Source: Gelatoporia subvermispora B (lineage: Eukaryota > Basidiomycota > Agaricomycetes > Polyporales > Gelatoporiaceae). From it: a stretch of 64,000 bases of DNA. Position 1 is the first letter of the stretch, and every line of letters begins with the position of its first letter. The position numbers and the translations under genes are program-made. The notes below the pieces were generated by a model. That model ran no database searches. It saw only the letters and a program-made list of their open reading frames with translations, and was not told the DNA's origin. Below, piece after piece: positions 24,962 through 37,356 of the stretch. The stretch covers positions 186,001-250,000 of the forward strand of contig KB445808.1 in the NCBI GenBank assembly GCA_000320605.2, in the 5' to 3' direction.

Positions 24962-26275
24962 AGGTACGTGTGTGCACCTTCCTCCAAAAATATTGTCTTA
25001 CTTGTCGGTTACGCGTGATACAGCCAGGCGAACTTCGGGGTAACTGTGGCCGGCGAGTTCAGTAATGCATTCAACGACTGCGGCTATTTCGTGGAGCGAG
25101 GCTACTGCCGCATGCGGTTGGTACCTGCGCGATGTGGCAGGACTGGGAGAGCTGGGCGGAGGGGACGAAGCAAGGCTTAATGGCGTTCACTATGGCGAGT
25201 GTGGATGCGCTCGTGATTGGTTCTTCAGGACATGGAAGGTGTGTGTGCCCCCTCTTGATCTATCAATCGTTACTGAGACTGAGGGAAGGCATAGCTGTGC
25301 ACATAGCTTGCCCCTGGCCTCATCAACCACAAGCACCCTCCGGTCCGGTCTCGAGGATAGCTGGATCTTCACCCGTGTCGTCCTCGGTGTATATACGCCG
25401 TCGACGTCGCCCTATAGTCGAACAACGGGACATCCACCTCCTGGATGACCGGCGGCGCTGGCGCGGGGCAGATCAAGATGATGTTGATAGAGCAGTTCCG
25501 CCAGCTCCCGCCTGAACATGTCTGCGGAATTTCTCGGACTGTTCCCGCGTACACGACCGTGGCGTCGGTCATCACGCTCCTGCCCATGAGCCCGTCCGAG
25601 GCGGCGAGCGCGAGCAGCGAAGGGGGTGACGTATCGGATATGATACAGCTTGCGACGACGATTGGAGGATGCGAGTGTCCGGATGTGTGGGATATTGTCG
25701 GTCAATGCGCAGGTACCGCTCTCGGGATGCGGGGCGACGGACGCCGCTGCGGCCTCGACAGCACTTGCTACTCTTCGCCTACGACAGGACCAAGGACAAG
25801 TCTACCTTCGGCCACCTTCCCGTCGCTCAGTACAACTATCGCTGAGAGGTGGTTACACACCGCACATCAAACACACCACACGATATACGCGCGCACGGAT
25901 GATGTTCAATACATATAGCATGGATTTCGATATTTACTAGTTATCACTCACCCATGGGAACATGCCTGTCTCGCTGCTTCTCTATCGTCAATTCCCGTTC
26001 CTCACCCCTGGCATCTACATCTGCACCTGACTAAAACCGACTAGACTGGAGTCCTGGGGTGGAGAGGAGTTTTCGAGGTGCGGGGATCCCATATATGTAC
26101 TGTGTACACCGTACGCAATACTAGCCGTGCCCATTCCCGAGCACTGATTGTGTGCAATGCTCCTTGTGCGCGCGGGTACGAGTGCGGCTGGGCTGCGGAG
26201 GGCTCGCTGCCTTGTATATCTCTGGCGATCTCTCGATGCTCCCCAATGCAAATAGAATTTGGTAGAGCTAGTTCT
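24962..26275 (+). pseudogene. Broken duplicate of glucanase 3' half
   Basis: Homologous to 17817-19245: it begins at the donor of glucanase intron 7 and runs through exons 8 and 9 into the 3' flank. It keeps NFGVTVAGEFSNAFNDCGYF, including the nucleophile Glu, then MWQDWESWAEGTKQGLMAF and TTIGGCECPDVWD. Deletions and frameshifts break the frame after the first 25 codons and again in the last exon. The acid/base Glu and the whole N-terminal half are missing. It cannot encode an active enzyme. Orientation is the same as the parent, about 7.1 kb away, with the HET gene between. Confidence 0.9.
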
Positions 26276-26958
26276 GACTCTCAAGAATATGTGCTGTCGG
26301 TCCGAGAAATCTTGCTAGCATATCGAAGAAGGTTTTGGTCGTGTTATGCGGAAACCGATGTGGATGATAGCGCTCACCAGTGCACCCGTGACGCGCTGCC
26401 GCGTGAGCCCTTGCGCTCATCTCATACCGTCTCCTCCCTATATTCGTCTGTGCTGACTGTGTAACTGGATACATACCGCAATCGTGAGCTTCATACGCAT
26501 GTACGTTGTCTGACTGACTCTATGCACACGTCACGCTTGGGCCAGAGTAGAAGTTAGCGCGACTGTCTGTGCTGATTTTAGCGGTTCAAGGCGGACATCG
26601 ACTGCGAACTCAAGATGCAAAGACCTACTTGGGAGAAGGCAAACACACATTGTTTCATGCTACGTTGTCATGAAGCTGAATTGCCTATATATTGGCGAGT
26701 CTTCCGCCAGAGACTCGACCCGCTGATGCCTAGCGCCTTTTCCAACGTTCCTGCCCTCTGCATATCTGAGAGGCTTCCAGTCTTGTCAGACAGCGGATGC
26801 TGTAGGAGATTTGGCGCTCTGGTGATTGGAAAGAACCGTATATTGCGTCAAACGTGAGAAGGGCGACCGCGTCTCCCAAATTGACAAAACCCGGTATCAG
26901 TCGGTCTAGATCGCACCTCAACTTCTCTTCAAGTCGCGCTCACTTTGCTGCCTACACA
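26276..26958. other. No gene recognised
   Basis: Spacer between the glucanase remnant and the WW-like gene. Short frames only. The 5' leader of the next gene probably lies at its right end. Confidence 0.5.
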
Positions 26959-29857
26959 ATGGCCCTCAAGCATACATTGCATTTCATTCTAGGCCTTCTG
27001 CGACTCCTGACATCGCATCTCACTCGACTGCGGGGGCTGCATTTGAAGCGCATGTGGCAGTGGGTTGCTCGATCTGCTACTGGATCTGCGGTTCGTTGGC
27101 CTGATCAATCGGGGCGTCCCGGTGACCTTGGCCAATCGGCATTCATCTTGGACGAGTATAATCGCTTGACACAGCACGTTGCTGCAGCTCATATTCCTCG
27201 GATGGGGGATACAGCTGGTCATCGTGTGCGCTGGCTTACGAGTGATGGCCTTGATTCCGTACATGTGGCGAATCGCGCTCCATACATGACATCTCCGAAT
27301 TATATCTATGTGTCGTCTCCCTTCTCACCTGATGTCTATCCCATGCCGAGCGTATGTATCTCTTTTCATACAAGTTATGCAAAGCGCAGCACTCATTGGG
27401 ATGCCTCTCATAGGAAAGAAGATATAGAAACGAATCACATGCTCATCATAGACATCACGTTGAACAAGCAGGCAGAGCTGGAGTTGCTAGGCGAGGGCTT
27501 TGGCCGATAATAGAGAGCGAGCCCAGTTCATCTCCGATATCCACTGGTGTGCTGCACAGTGGCGCTGATCGTAGTTTGCCGTCGAAAAGGACCCGGGAAA
27601 TGTATGCGATCAGTTTCATCAATCGTTATGGAAGAAATTCCAAAGTGTAAGTCAAATATAGTCCTTGATAGGCTAGACTTGATGCATGCCCGTCAGGTCA
27701 GATGAGCAGCAAAGATACCATGTGTTGCCGCCAATGACAGCCATGTTCAACCTGTAAGTGTCCCAACATATACTATACCGTCCTCGTCGAGAGATTCGTT
27801 ACTGAACTCTGCAGGAATGACGTTCCCATGGGATGGATGAATTGTGAACATCCAGACGGAGCCCTCTACTTTTACCACAGAGAACAGGTGACTGCGGATC
27901 CTTATGGCTATATGCTACTGATGGGAATGCATGAAACACAGCGAATATTTACTGATGCTCATCTATGCAAGAGAGAAATCTTCGATGAAATTCAAACATT
28001 TATATTGAGGTTAGAACAACGGAAACAAGAATTTGAGTATGACTTCCAGTCCCCATCTGTCGAATGCGTTCTAGAGCTGGAAGAACGTCCTGAGCCCCGT
28101 AGAGGACATCGCTGGCGCTGGTGCTACTACTTTGTGGACTACACGAAGAGGATACTGTTTTGGCTAGATACGCTGAACCTTAAGTACGACCCTGACTATC
28201 AAAAAGTCAGAGGAGTAGAATCCCCGTCACATATCAGTGCGTAGAGTGCACCCTTTTTTGCTCAAGGGACTCGAACGATGGATGTTGCATCTCAGAACAT
28301 TGGATGAATTCTAGATATTGGTAAGTGTTGAAAATCTTGATGAGTGTGAATTTAAGCTCTGACGTCACGTTCATCTCATATGTGGCTCACTAACCGTAAT
28401 CCATTGGGGAAAGTAGGTCTCATTGGGAGATGTTTCCGGCATTAAGACGTATACCCGGGGACGTGATTCTAGATGTCATGGGGACTTTAACGTATGGTGC
28501 AATTGGTACGTCATTATCATCCAACTCTGCGTGTTCGCATGGTTTTGTTTATGTACTTGGTAGACCATATTTCGACTGATGAAGGCATCATGCCTTATTC
28601 CGCACAAGCAATGCAAGATATGTTATATGTGGTCCAAATTGCGTCGAACCTATGGTGGGATGTCCTTCCGTTAAGTTCGCAGCCTCAAGAGATAGGTGAG
28701 TAATGATAAGTATGATGATCTAGCATCATGTAATACTCACCAATAGTGCGGGTTGTGGACAATCGAAACACTGCTCATGGAATCTGTAGCATAGGTGAGA
28801 TTCAACTGATGGGACATTCGTTCAACGGCTCAACTGTGTGCCACTTTGTATCACTAAGCACGATTGATGACCGTCTTCGGTGAGTACGCCCGAGTCAAAC
28901 GTGTACCAACGCATGAATCATGAGCAACTCTTTCATAGCTCTACACCGCTTTCGCAATTTTCATGGTCAAGGGACTGCCCGCTTGTCTCGAAGTCAGGCG
29001 ATCTATAACAGTGCTGACCATGACACTATGTTCATCCGTCTAGTGTCTCCATGGTTCTTTGGTGCTCCGGATGTGCAGTTGCGCAGTCTGAGGAAGATTT
29101 GGGTCGACAATTTCATGTTATATCCTGACTGGTCTGACTTCATTGAGAAGATGAAATCCGAGTGGTCGGACTTTCTCTTGCCAGTCTGTATCAATGCGCG
29201 ATCAGAGCTATGTCAATATACTCATGAGATAAACCCAGTCTACCGTTTCACTTTCAACTAATGTCGCCTTTTTGGCCATCCCGAATCTCTCCATGGATAA
29301 TTCCAGCCTTAATGCTGCACAGATACTCAGCTACATCTCGATGACGGTGAGCATGGGAAGTATCATTATGACCTTGCTACTTACACGTCAAAATGGGCAC
29401 CACCTTCGGATGAGGGAGACCGCGTTCAAAGTGGTGCGGATTCCAATGTACTACTTCTCCTCGACATCTAACGATTCAATCCCACTTAGGTGCTATTCTT
29501 GAGGAACCGACGCCATCCTCGTCTCGGACTGGAGGCGCTTGCAGTTGTGTACAGTCTCCCGTATGGACTGATTTTATGGGCGTGAGTTCTTCGTTAATCA
29601 TACGACAAGACCTTATGCTCATGGTCCTGTCTAGGGTGATAACCTTTCTCGCTGCGTTCTCTTTCGTATGCTTCGGCGGCAATGACACCCTAGCCATGTC
29701 GACCACTGGTGCAGTATGGATTATTATTGCTATGCTCGTTGTGTGGTCTCTCTATATTGGAAGGGAGACGAAAAGTCTGCCAAAATGGGTCAGGGGAACA
29801 GTACCATTTATCTGGCTCATGGTTACTCACGCTGTTTTAGCTGATCAAAGCATTTAG
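26959..29857 (+). CDS. WW-like multi-pass membrane protein, 13 exons
   Basis: Exons: 26959-27351, 27414-27646, 27697-27753, 27815-28236, 28296-28320, 28417-28505, 28564-28695, 28747-28794, 28859-28879, 28939-29183, 29239-29433, 29490-29581 and 29635-29857. All introns are GT..AG with matching phases; the protein has 724 residues. Exons 5 and 9 are micro-exons of 25 and 21 nt. Near residue 230 is a WW-like motif (MGWMNCEHPDGALYFYHREQ), followed by RIFTDAHLC. The C-terminal third has three to four membrane helices (ILSYISMTVSMGSIIMTLLL; GLEALAVVYSLPYGLILWAV; TGAVWIIIAMLVVWSLYI). I recall similar unnamed proteins in Agaricomycetes but know no function. WW domains bind Pro-rich peptides; whether this one does is unknown. 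Confidence 0.85.
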
Positions 29858-30034
29858 TTTTTGTGGCACTGACAAATCTAGTGCGGCAAATGGCTCTAAG
29901 CCGTCTGATTGCGATGGCACTACCGTTATGTAATTTCAACTCGCACTACTTGTGTAGACTGTAGAACAATAGTACTCGCATCTGCGGCAGGATGTAGCCA
30001 CACTATGTAAAACACAGAATTTATCCGGTCCGTA

Positions 30035-30464
30035 ACAGCTGTCTTCATAACGGGGGGTGTACCCCGTCGCGAAAAATACACACATCTGAGTTGACGGAGT
30101 CCGAAGGATCTAGGTACGATGTGCTTGCCAGCGGCGCGCCCGCTGAGTGCAGCGGAGGCAAGGGGCAGGGCGACGTGCCCGGGCATGTTGTTTGCAAGGC
30201 CTAGGACTCGGTTTTGAGCTGGGATTTTCACCTTGAAGTACCATAGGAGACTATTATAGATCATATTACCTCGTTCTATAGGTGACTGGCCCTTGCTACT
30301 CCCCTTCGCCGACACCCTCGCGATACTTAAGGCTTGGAGTACCGAACGGCCACCTCACCGATGAGAATCTTGGGTTCTCGGCACAGGTGCGCCGCTCAAA
30401 ATCTGTGATCCGACTATGCGTGTTTTTCGCGACAGGGTACGCCCCCCGTTATGAAAACAGCTGT
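30035..30464. repeat. Inverted repeat with 50-bp arms
   Basis: Arms 30035-30084 and about 30415-30464 are reverse complements at close to 90 percent (core CCCCCCGTTATGAA, then ACAGCTGT). They flank about 330 bp with no gene. This could be the termini of a small transposon or two opposed copies of one repeat. No clear target-site duplication was seen. Confidence 0.75.
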
Positions 30465-30521
30465 CAAATCCCTATCGATCTTTCGATCAGAAGCCCGTCC
30501 ATCAGCAAAATCTCATTTCTG

Positions 30522-30651
30522 CTTTGGTTGCTTTTACGTCTTTTTTGGTCGATAAGCGCCCCAAAAGCGGGAAAAGTATGAAAATCTCAGTCCAATGGGA
30601 CTGGGATTTTCCCGCTTATCCTGCTTTGGGCTACCAAATCAGGAAAAGCGG
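30522..30651 (+). repeat. Dispersed repeat, copy 2
   Basis: Matches the reverse complement of 19560-19684. Internally it can fold: AAGCGGGAAAA at about 30562 pairs with TTTTCCCGCTT at about 30608, and CTCAGTCC pairs with GGACTGGG. It lies 160 bp upstream of the F-box gene start and may overlap its promoter. Confidence 0.75.
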
Positions 30652-30808
30652 AGCCGAAGCAAATGCGAAGAATTTCCTGATGCTCGTGCGAAGGTATCGA
30701 TGAGCTGAACGCCGGTGGTTCGTGATCAGACTGCATGAGGCTGTGTGCACTGGCATCTGCGTCAATTTTCCTCTGATCCTGTCGTCAGATATAGTGGATC
30801 GACCTTTC

Positions 30809-33356
30809 ATGCATCGCCCTCTTCCCATTGAAGTCGTCGAGTTCATTATTGACAGCTTGCTGCACGACCCGCGTACACTGGCCCAATGCGCACTTACCTG
30901 CAGAGCGTGGCTGCCGCGTAGCCGGTATCAATTGTCTCGATGTATGATCTGGATCCCCAGCCGGCAAGCATTTGACAAAATTGCGCAAGAGATCGTCCGT
31001 CCCGGGAGCACGTATAGAGTTCCTGCGCGGCCAAGCCAGTTATTAGTGGTCGAGGACAAGCACACGCCTTTCACACATATAATCCCTCAGATTCTCGCAT
31101 CTCGTATGCACTGGCTGACATTCCTTAGCATTGCAAATGCGGCCTGGCATGTGCAATCGCCCCCTCGGACGTTCTACATGCTCATAGGTCAAGCAAATCA
31201 TCTAACCCATCTCAGTCTCTCTAATTGCTCCTTTCGCCATTTCGGCGACTTCGAACGTGTTATCACGAGGCTCGTTCAACTTGTTGATCTTCGCATATAC
31301 GGCGTGCGTCTTGGAGATGGTGGTGCATCATCACAGAAGCAGGACACCTCAACCTTCCAGCAGCTCAGTCCTCTCGCCTGTTTGATCGCTCGGGAAATCC
31401 CTGCAGCTTGCCTGTTGACATTGCTGATATGGATCAGGGCTTCGTCTTATAATAGTACTCTCAGGGATCTCGAGACTACCGCCCAACAGAAAGGCCAAGA
31501 GCGAGCAGCGTGGGAGGACCAGCTCTCTTACGTTGTACTCGGGGCCGGCGACAAGCTGCTGCATCTGGCTTACTCTTCTGCCGAAGGTGAGGGAGCCGTT
31601 GACTATTATAAGATGACAGTTAAGCACCACTCTCTCGTAGACTACGGGAGTATATACCACTCGGCCTTAAGACCATCAACGATTTTATACGACTATGGAG
31701 TCGCTTCTCTTCTCAATGAAGGAAATGAAGGAGAAAGTCTCGTAGGCACTCGGATCGAGGATTCGTTGTATTTGTCATCTAGAACGGAGATGAAAATCCA
31801 AAGTAGCCTTGCAATCTCCGTAGAGACACTCACACTATCTCCCTGCGGCAAATTCTGCTGGCTTCGAATGCCTGGAGGCTCGTCTTTGGTGCATATATAC
31901 AGTACCTCAACCACAGAGTATATTCTGTACGTATTGTCTATCACATGTACGCGACTCTTTTCTCGTAGCTCATAGCTGTCCAGCACGATCCGAGATGTTC
32001 GCTGCGTCCTGCCATCGAAGAACGGTCGCTTCGCGGCTTTCCTCAACTCAGAAATGATCGAGGTACGTACGGGCGCATTCCAACAAGTCATCAGCTCTGA
32101 CACGGTACACGACTAGATTCGGGATACCGATACTTGGCAGATTCATGTATCCTGCCCTGCTGTCGAGGTCGAACCGAACGATATATTCTGGTCTCCGGAC
32201 TCACGTTATCTGATCACCCATTCAACCACGACTTCAGTAGTAACTTGCTGGACGGTCACCGCTCATGACGACTACGGTGCGAGTCAGTCTTGCTGGATAC
32301 TTCGCTCGCTGGCTGTATGCTGAATGTGCTCAGTTGATCTGGCCGAAGATTTTTTGATGTCCCCTCCTACGGACTGCATCTATGATCAAGGAACCTGGAT
32401 TGGCCTTGCGTGCGACTCTCTGTCTGCGGCGTACATATGCAATCTGGCAGACGGTGCCTCACTGTGGATCTTGCTCGACTTGCCTTGGATTCAGCAGATT
32501 ACAATTACCCCTGACATGTTGTGGATCATCGCCTGTGGTATCGGAGGCGGTATCTATTGTTGGAGAATGCCGAATTTGCAGGACCCATGGATACGGGAGG
32601 ATACGAGGACCATAGAGCTATTTCTGCGAGACACAACCTGGATAATCGTGCGATGCGTTCTTTTGATCAAATCAAACACAACTCATCCTCGTTCTAGCCC
32701 CGCATTCCTCAATGCATGACAGTCTCTCCTGATAGTCAACGTGTCATTTGCCTCACGAGCTCGAATCAACTCGTAATCATCGAGATTCAGTCTGCCGTCC
32801 AGCGCAGGCTACTGCTATCAGATAGGCGTTCACAGATATTTCATCCCATCATACACACAATCCTGTTCCAAGGCGGATTTCACGTATATATAAGGCCCGA
32901 TGAGCAATGTTGCGCCTATGTGCGTCTGACATGATTTTCAAGTAACCTGCGACTCAACGATGGACCATGGTTTTAGACACATTCAAAGTGCTGGACCTAG
33001 AATCGGATCCGGACGTATCTAATCCAATTTTTCTTGACCTGGAGCTCGACGTATGCCAGAACGTCGGCAAGCACGACTTTGTCAGCAACGAGGACTTTGC
33101 AGGTTTGCACCGAATCATGATTTGCTTGACTCAACGTGGTTTCACTAAATCCGCGATAGGGAGTGATCTTCAACTGTATCGTCTCGTAGCTCGTACTCCA
33201 GATAAGAACATATCAGACCATCCGTCAAGCGACTCCTCACACGTCCTGGATACGAATTCTATGAAATCAACCCAGAGCAAGAGCCATGACGACGGCGAAC
33301 CTGCAGATCCCATCGTTGAGTTTCTCGCGGGTATGCTAGCACATAAAAATACATAG
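30809..33356 (+). CDS. F-box protein with propeller-like C-terminus
   Basis: Likely exons: 30809-31930, 31976-32062, 32117-32282, 32334-32647, 32698-32908 and 32977-33356 (about 759 residues). The N-terminal F-box is LPIEVVEFIIDSLLHDPRTL followed by AQCALTCRAWLPRSR. A leucine-rich middle (LTHLSLSNCSFRHFG) is followed by repeats with the look of a WD40-type beta-propeller (LTLSPCGKFCWL, FWSPDSRYLITHS, MTVSPDSQRVICL). F-box proteins link substrates to SCF ubiquitin ligases through Skp1; the target here is unknown. A paralogue lies at 46077-48534. Intron 1 (45 nt) and the last splice are the weakest; without the last splice the protein would stop at 32934. Confidence 0.78.
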
Positions 33357-33539
33357 AAATATATGAAGCCAGTTGAAAATGGGGTCCGTCGGTGCTGTCG
33401 TTGTCAAGGAGAGTGGCCATATGCGTAGATATACGCATCTACTTGACTCAATAACGTCGTACTCTCCGCTCGTCGCATAGTCCCGACGGACACGGCGGTT
33501 AGCCTCATTCGATGCATCCCTGCAGCTCGGTTCATCGCC

Positions 33540-34010
33540 TCACAGTGCGATCCAGACTACAGCCATTACACCAACTGCGGCGCATATCGTCCCTGTGACA
33601 GAGGTCGCGCCTGGAAGCACCTCCCACGTGTGTGCAACAAGCCCGACAACGGCGAGCACGAAGCCGAGTACACCAAGTGCCGAAGAAAGGAGGTGCGCGA
33701 GGGTGATCGGGCGAGCGAGTGTTGAGAGAATGAGAGCATCTGCATCCTGTGGACTTGCTGGAGAGGGCGATGAAGCGATGGTATCAGAGGTGGTTGGTGC
33801 GAAGAGCGCAAGTACATAGCGGGTCAGCGTGCGCAGAGGCTGTGCCGGACGAAGGGCAATTAAATCGAGGTCATGTATGGATTGGGAGCTGGGCAAGTTG
33901 ACGAGGATGAGCGTGATGACTTTCGAGCCAGCAAATGCTATTATGGCTGTATGATCAGAGTTCAGTATGTGAGCATGCGCTACAGCCGCCGGGTCATGCG
34001 TACAGGCCAT
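33540..34010 (-). CDS. Small hypothetical membrane protein
   Basis: An open frame reading MACTHDPAAVAHAHIL from the ATG at 34010 and ending AVGVMAVVWIAL. The frame is open further upstream to 34085 but only with non-ATG starts. Two hydrophobic helices near the C-terminus (LLSSALGVLGFVLAVVGLVA; GTICAAVGVMAVVWIAL) suggest a membrane protein. The middle is Ser/Pro/Thr-rich. An intron in the N-terminal half (acceptor CATACAG near 33950) is possible. Not a recognised family. Codon pattern is convincing on this strand, but the 5' end is uncertain. Confidence 0.45.
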   Translation of the reverse strand: MACTHDPAAVAHAHILNSDHTAIIAFAGSKVITLILVNLPSSQSIHDLDLIALRPAQPLRTLTRYVLALFAPTTSDTIASSPSPASPQDADALILSTLARPITLAHLLSSALGVLGFVLAVVGLVAHTWEVLPGATSVTGTICAAVGVMAVVWIAL

Positions 34011-34955
34011 AATATGCGAGGCGAGTGCGCCAGCTGCGCATGCCGTCCCAATGCGTGTCGGCTTAGGATTTATTGTATGGTTCAATATGATCGAGTCAAT
34101 CGCAGAGAAGTATGAAGTCTAGATGCGCAAACGTACGCGCGTTGCAATCAAAAGAGTCAATGATGCAGAAAACAGACTGCCGCGAAAGCGAAACGTACAA
34201 CAGAGCTGATGCTGTGCAACCTGTTCAGAATAACCGAGACATGCTCGATGCGCCTCGAGGACTCTGAGGCACCCTTGTGAGGACCCTAGAAGAAGTACAC
34301 ACATTCAATGATGGTCATGAACGACATGATTGACTTCAACTCATGAAGTGAAACGCACGAGTATCCCTAGATGTGGTAATCCCAACTTGAGCAAGCTGTC
34401 GACACTATACACCATTTTCCCTGAACACACGTTGGGTCCTCCGAAGGTCTTCACCTGAAAATCGTCTTCCGTGTGGTAGACCACCTGAGGGGGAGATAAA
34501 CGCCGCCTAGGAATTCGGACAAGGGGAGACAAGGCATGGTCGATTATTTGTGCACGTTTGAAGCGCAGCGTTCCGCATATCTGTAAAAAGAAATATCGCG
34601 AAGTGATTCGCCGACACAGGTGGCGCTGACAGAGTAAGCAAGGAAACTTGAATGCGAAGTCCGGTCAGCTCGGAGCATGCCGGACCGCGGACCGCCCATT
34701 GAGCAGCAGCACGAATTGAGGTCTGGCGGGCGTAGAACTCAATGTCCATACGACATGTTTTTTGCGTTGCGTCCAAGACGCATGTTTCATTATGATTCCA
34801 GCGATACAAGCGGGGCTAGTGCATCCGGGTATCGATTGAGACTGTACTGTCCTATAAGGAGCGAGACGGGTCAAAAGGAATGAGAGTGCAAAGCAATGTC
34901 TGTCAGGATCCATGATGCACAGTGGCTCGTTCTCGTGTAATATTGCACTCTACGC
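34011..34955. other. No gene recognised
   Basis: Between the small membrane ORF and the convergent end of the sedolisin gene. Short frames only. Confidence 0.45.
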
Positions 34956-37356
34956 TCAAGGCAATGCGAGCCATCTTGATAGCAACTCGGGGAAGTTGGG
35001 GGTACCAAGACCCGTGACAGGATCCCACCCCGGTTGCGCGGCGAATCCGTTGGTTCCACACCCAGGGTTCGAACCGGTGGTAATGTCATTGAAGGCGCCA
35101 TCAAATGCAGAGGAGTAGATCTGACCCACGACATTGAGTGTCAAATCCGATTGAACACTCAGGGGCATACCGTTGGGTTGATGAAGCCAATAGGACCCTT
35201 GCCCGCCGCGAAGCGCGCATCATTGACCGCAGACAAGATCGCAGCAGAAACTGGAGAAGACGCAGACGTGCCGGAGACACGTAAGGCTTTGCCTTGAACT
35301 ACGATGAGGAAGTTTGCGCTGATCCGATGTCAGAGACACAAAGCGATCCTGATGTTGATACACGGCTTACCCGTTCGCCGAAATGTCCGGGAATGCACGT
35401 GAAGTACCAGAGTTATTATACCTATCGGCACCATACGGAGGAGGAAATTTCTCCAGATAATTCTGGACGGCATCCTTCTGGTAGTCGGGCATGGCGAAAA
35501 CGTTCGAGAATCCTCCTCCAGAGAATATGGTTTGTTCGCAGGCGCCCTCGGGATCGGTCACCTGGTATTTTTACAGATATTGATCTTTCGAGGATCGACT
35601 TAAGGAGTATCACTTACCTTGGCGCCCGGATTGACTTGCGTCGCACCTACACCGGTGACATAGGGACACTCCGCAGGAAATCCCGGCATGAAGCGGGTTC
35701 CATTGGCGGATGGAAGCCCGTCTTGGGTCATACACTTGCCATCATTTCCGGCAACACCCCCATCTCCGGAAGCGTACAGTACTGTGACGCCCATCAGGCC
35801 CAACTAATCCGAGGACATGAGAACTGCAATGGCGGAAGGAAAATGAATGGCAGTACCTTACCATACTCAGCACACTGGCGCTGCATGTACGCAGCGGAAA
35901 GGTCTGTTTCGTCATGGACATAGGATGTGGAGAGAACGTAGGGTAAAGGTGCGCCGCCGCATTGTGTAGGACCTATCTAAATTGAGCTTTTTGATTGCGC
36001 AGGATGCTGATGTCGATTAGATACGCACCCTTGAAGCCTCCCGGAGCGGGGTCGGGATAGGTGCTGTCGACTGTCTTGTTGTCCCCACCTTCAAACGTGC
36101 AATACGACCCATCGAGGGCATCCAAAAAGTTGTTAAAGGTGCCGTCTACATGATTGTATTAGTGACTGGCCTTGGCCTTGGTGGACAAGGGGCCCCGAAC
36201 ATACTGATGATGGGATCGCCGGTTTGGTAGAGCGTGACTGGTTGCCCCTTGCCTGCAAGACCCATGGAGTACTGAAAGTCGAGATTGGATTCGCCGAAGA
36301 CCGAGAGGCCGGTCTTGTTGGTCTCGAGAGTACCTTGATTCGGTCGCTCGCATCCTCAGTATCCTCGGCAAAATTTGACGCGGAAAAGACGACTCACCGC
36401 CGTCGATGCTGACAAGTATTGGCCGTTCGCCGACTTGACTCTTGGAGTAATTCTGGAAGAACAGGTCGAGGTCCTCTGGGTTGTATACTTGTCCAATATA
36501 TTCCGCTATCGAGCGATATGAGCTATGTTCCCTCAATGAATTTTAACAAACTTCACCGATCCCGAGCCGATTCCTTTCAGCTGCAACAGGGGTATATGAA
36601 AAGTTATACAAGGCTCGGAGGCACGGCAGGGTGATCTGGTTGTTGCAGTCCTCCAACTCCGTGGACACATTGACATTCTAGAACTACCACCTCAGGACAG
36701 GACAAGGGGTCAAATATGATACGAACCTCGACAGGACCAACCAGCTTATGAGCCACAGACGGTTGGAAAGTTCCTTTAACTGGGGCGGACGCGCTCCTCT
36801 TCACCTTTGCATCAAAGTGAAGAGTAGGCGTGACGATATCTACGTGCTTCGAGACGTGCTCAGGCAAGTGGTACGTGCCCTCGCATGCAATGTGCTGCTC
36901 ATCACCTCGCTTTGAGTGGTAGACGTAATACTCTGTGCCCAGCAAAGACTCTGCCTCGCTGACAGTAACTGTAGCGTGGATCCAACCACCCGTCGGGCTG
37001 AGCGCGATCTTGGCGGGCTCGAGTCCTGAGTCGATGAGCCACATGCGTACTGTATCGACAGCTTCGGATGAAGGCCGGAAGGACTGTGCAACTTTGGCCG
37101 GAGTCCAGTATTTGCCGTAGTTCGGTGACGCGGGATGCGAGACATCGAGCAGAAATTCCTCTAGGTTATCCAGGTTGTTCTGCTTCAACGCTATGCGCAA
37201 CGGTAGGAGCGCGCCAGGTTCAGCGCGGCGCGCTGGCGTCCAATGAGCAGGAGCAGATCGACGAACTTCATGTGCGACACGAGACGACAGAGATGGACCG
37301 GCAGCAACAAGAGATATTCCGAATCCAAGGGCAGCCCACAGATGAAACCGAACCAT
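34956..37356 (-). CDS. Secreted S53 sedolisin (tripeptidyl-peptidase-like)
   Basis: Ten exons: 36727-37356, 36557-36677, 36398-36505, 36205-36333, 36029-36145, 35857-35972, 35618-35803, 35371-35561, 35171-35318 and 34956-35120, encoding 636 residues. A signal peptide (MVRFHLWAALGFGISLVAAG) precedes a pro-kumamolisin activation domain (LRIALKQNNLDNLEEFLLDV, NYGKYWTPAKV). The catalytic set is complete: Glu and Asp in FGESNLDFQY (E301, D305), oxyanion Asp in LYASGDGG (D421), nucleophile Ser in SGTSASSP (S551). Calcium ligands are expected in FNDITTGSNPGC (D594) and GWDPVTGLG (D615). Family members are acidic extracellular peptidases that clip tripeptides from protein N-termini. Nothing is broken; the enzyme should be functional. 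Confidence 0.95.
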
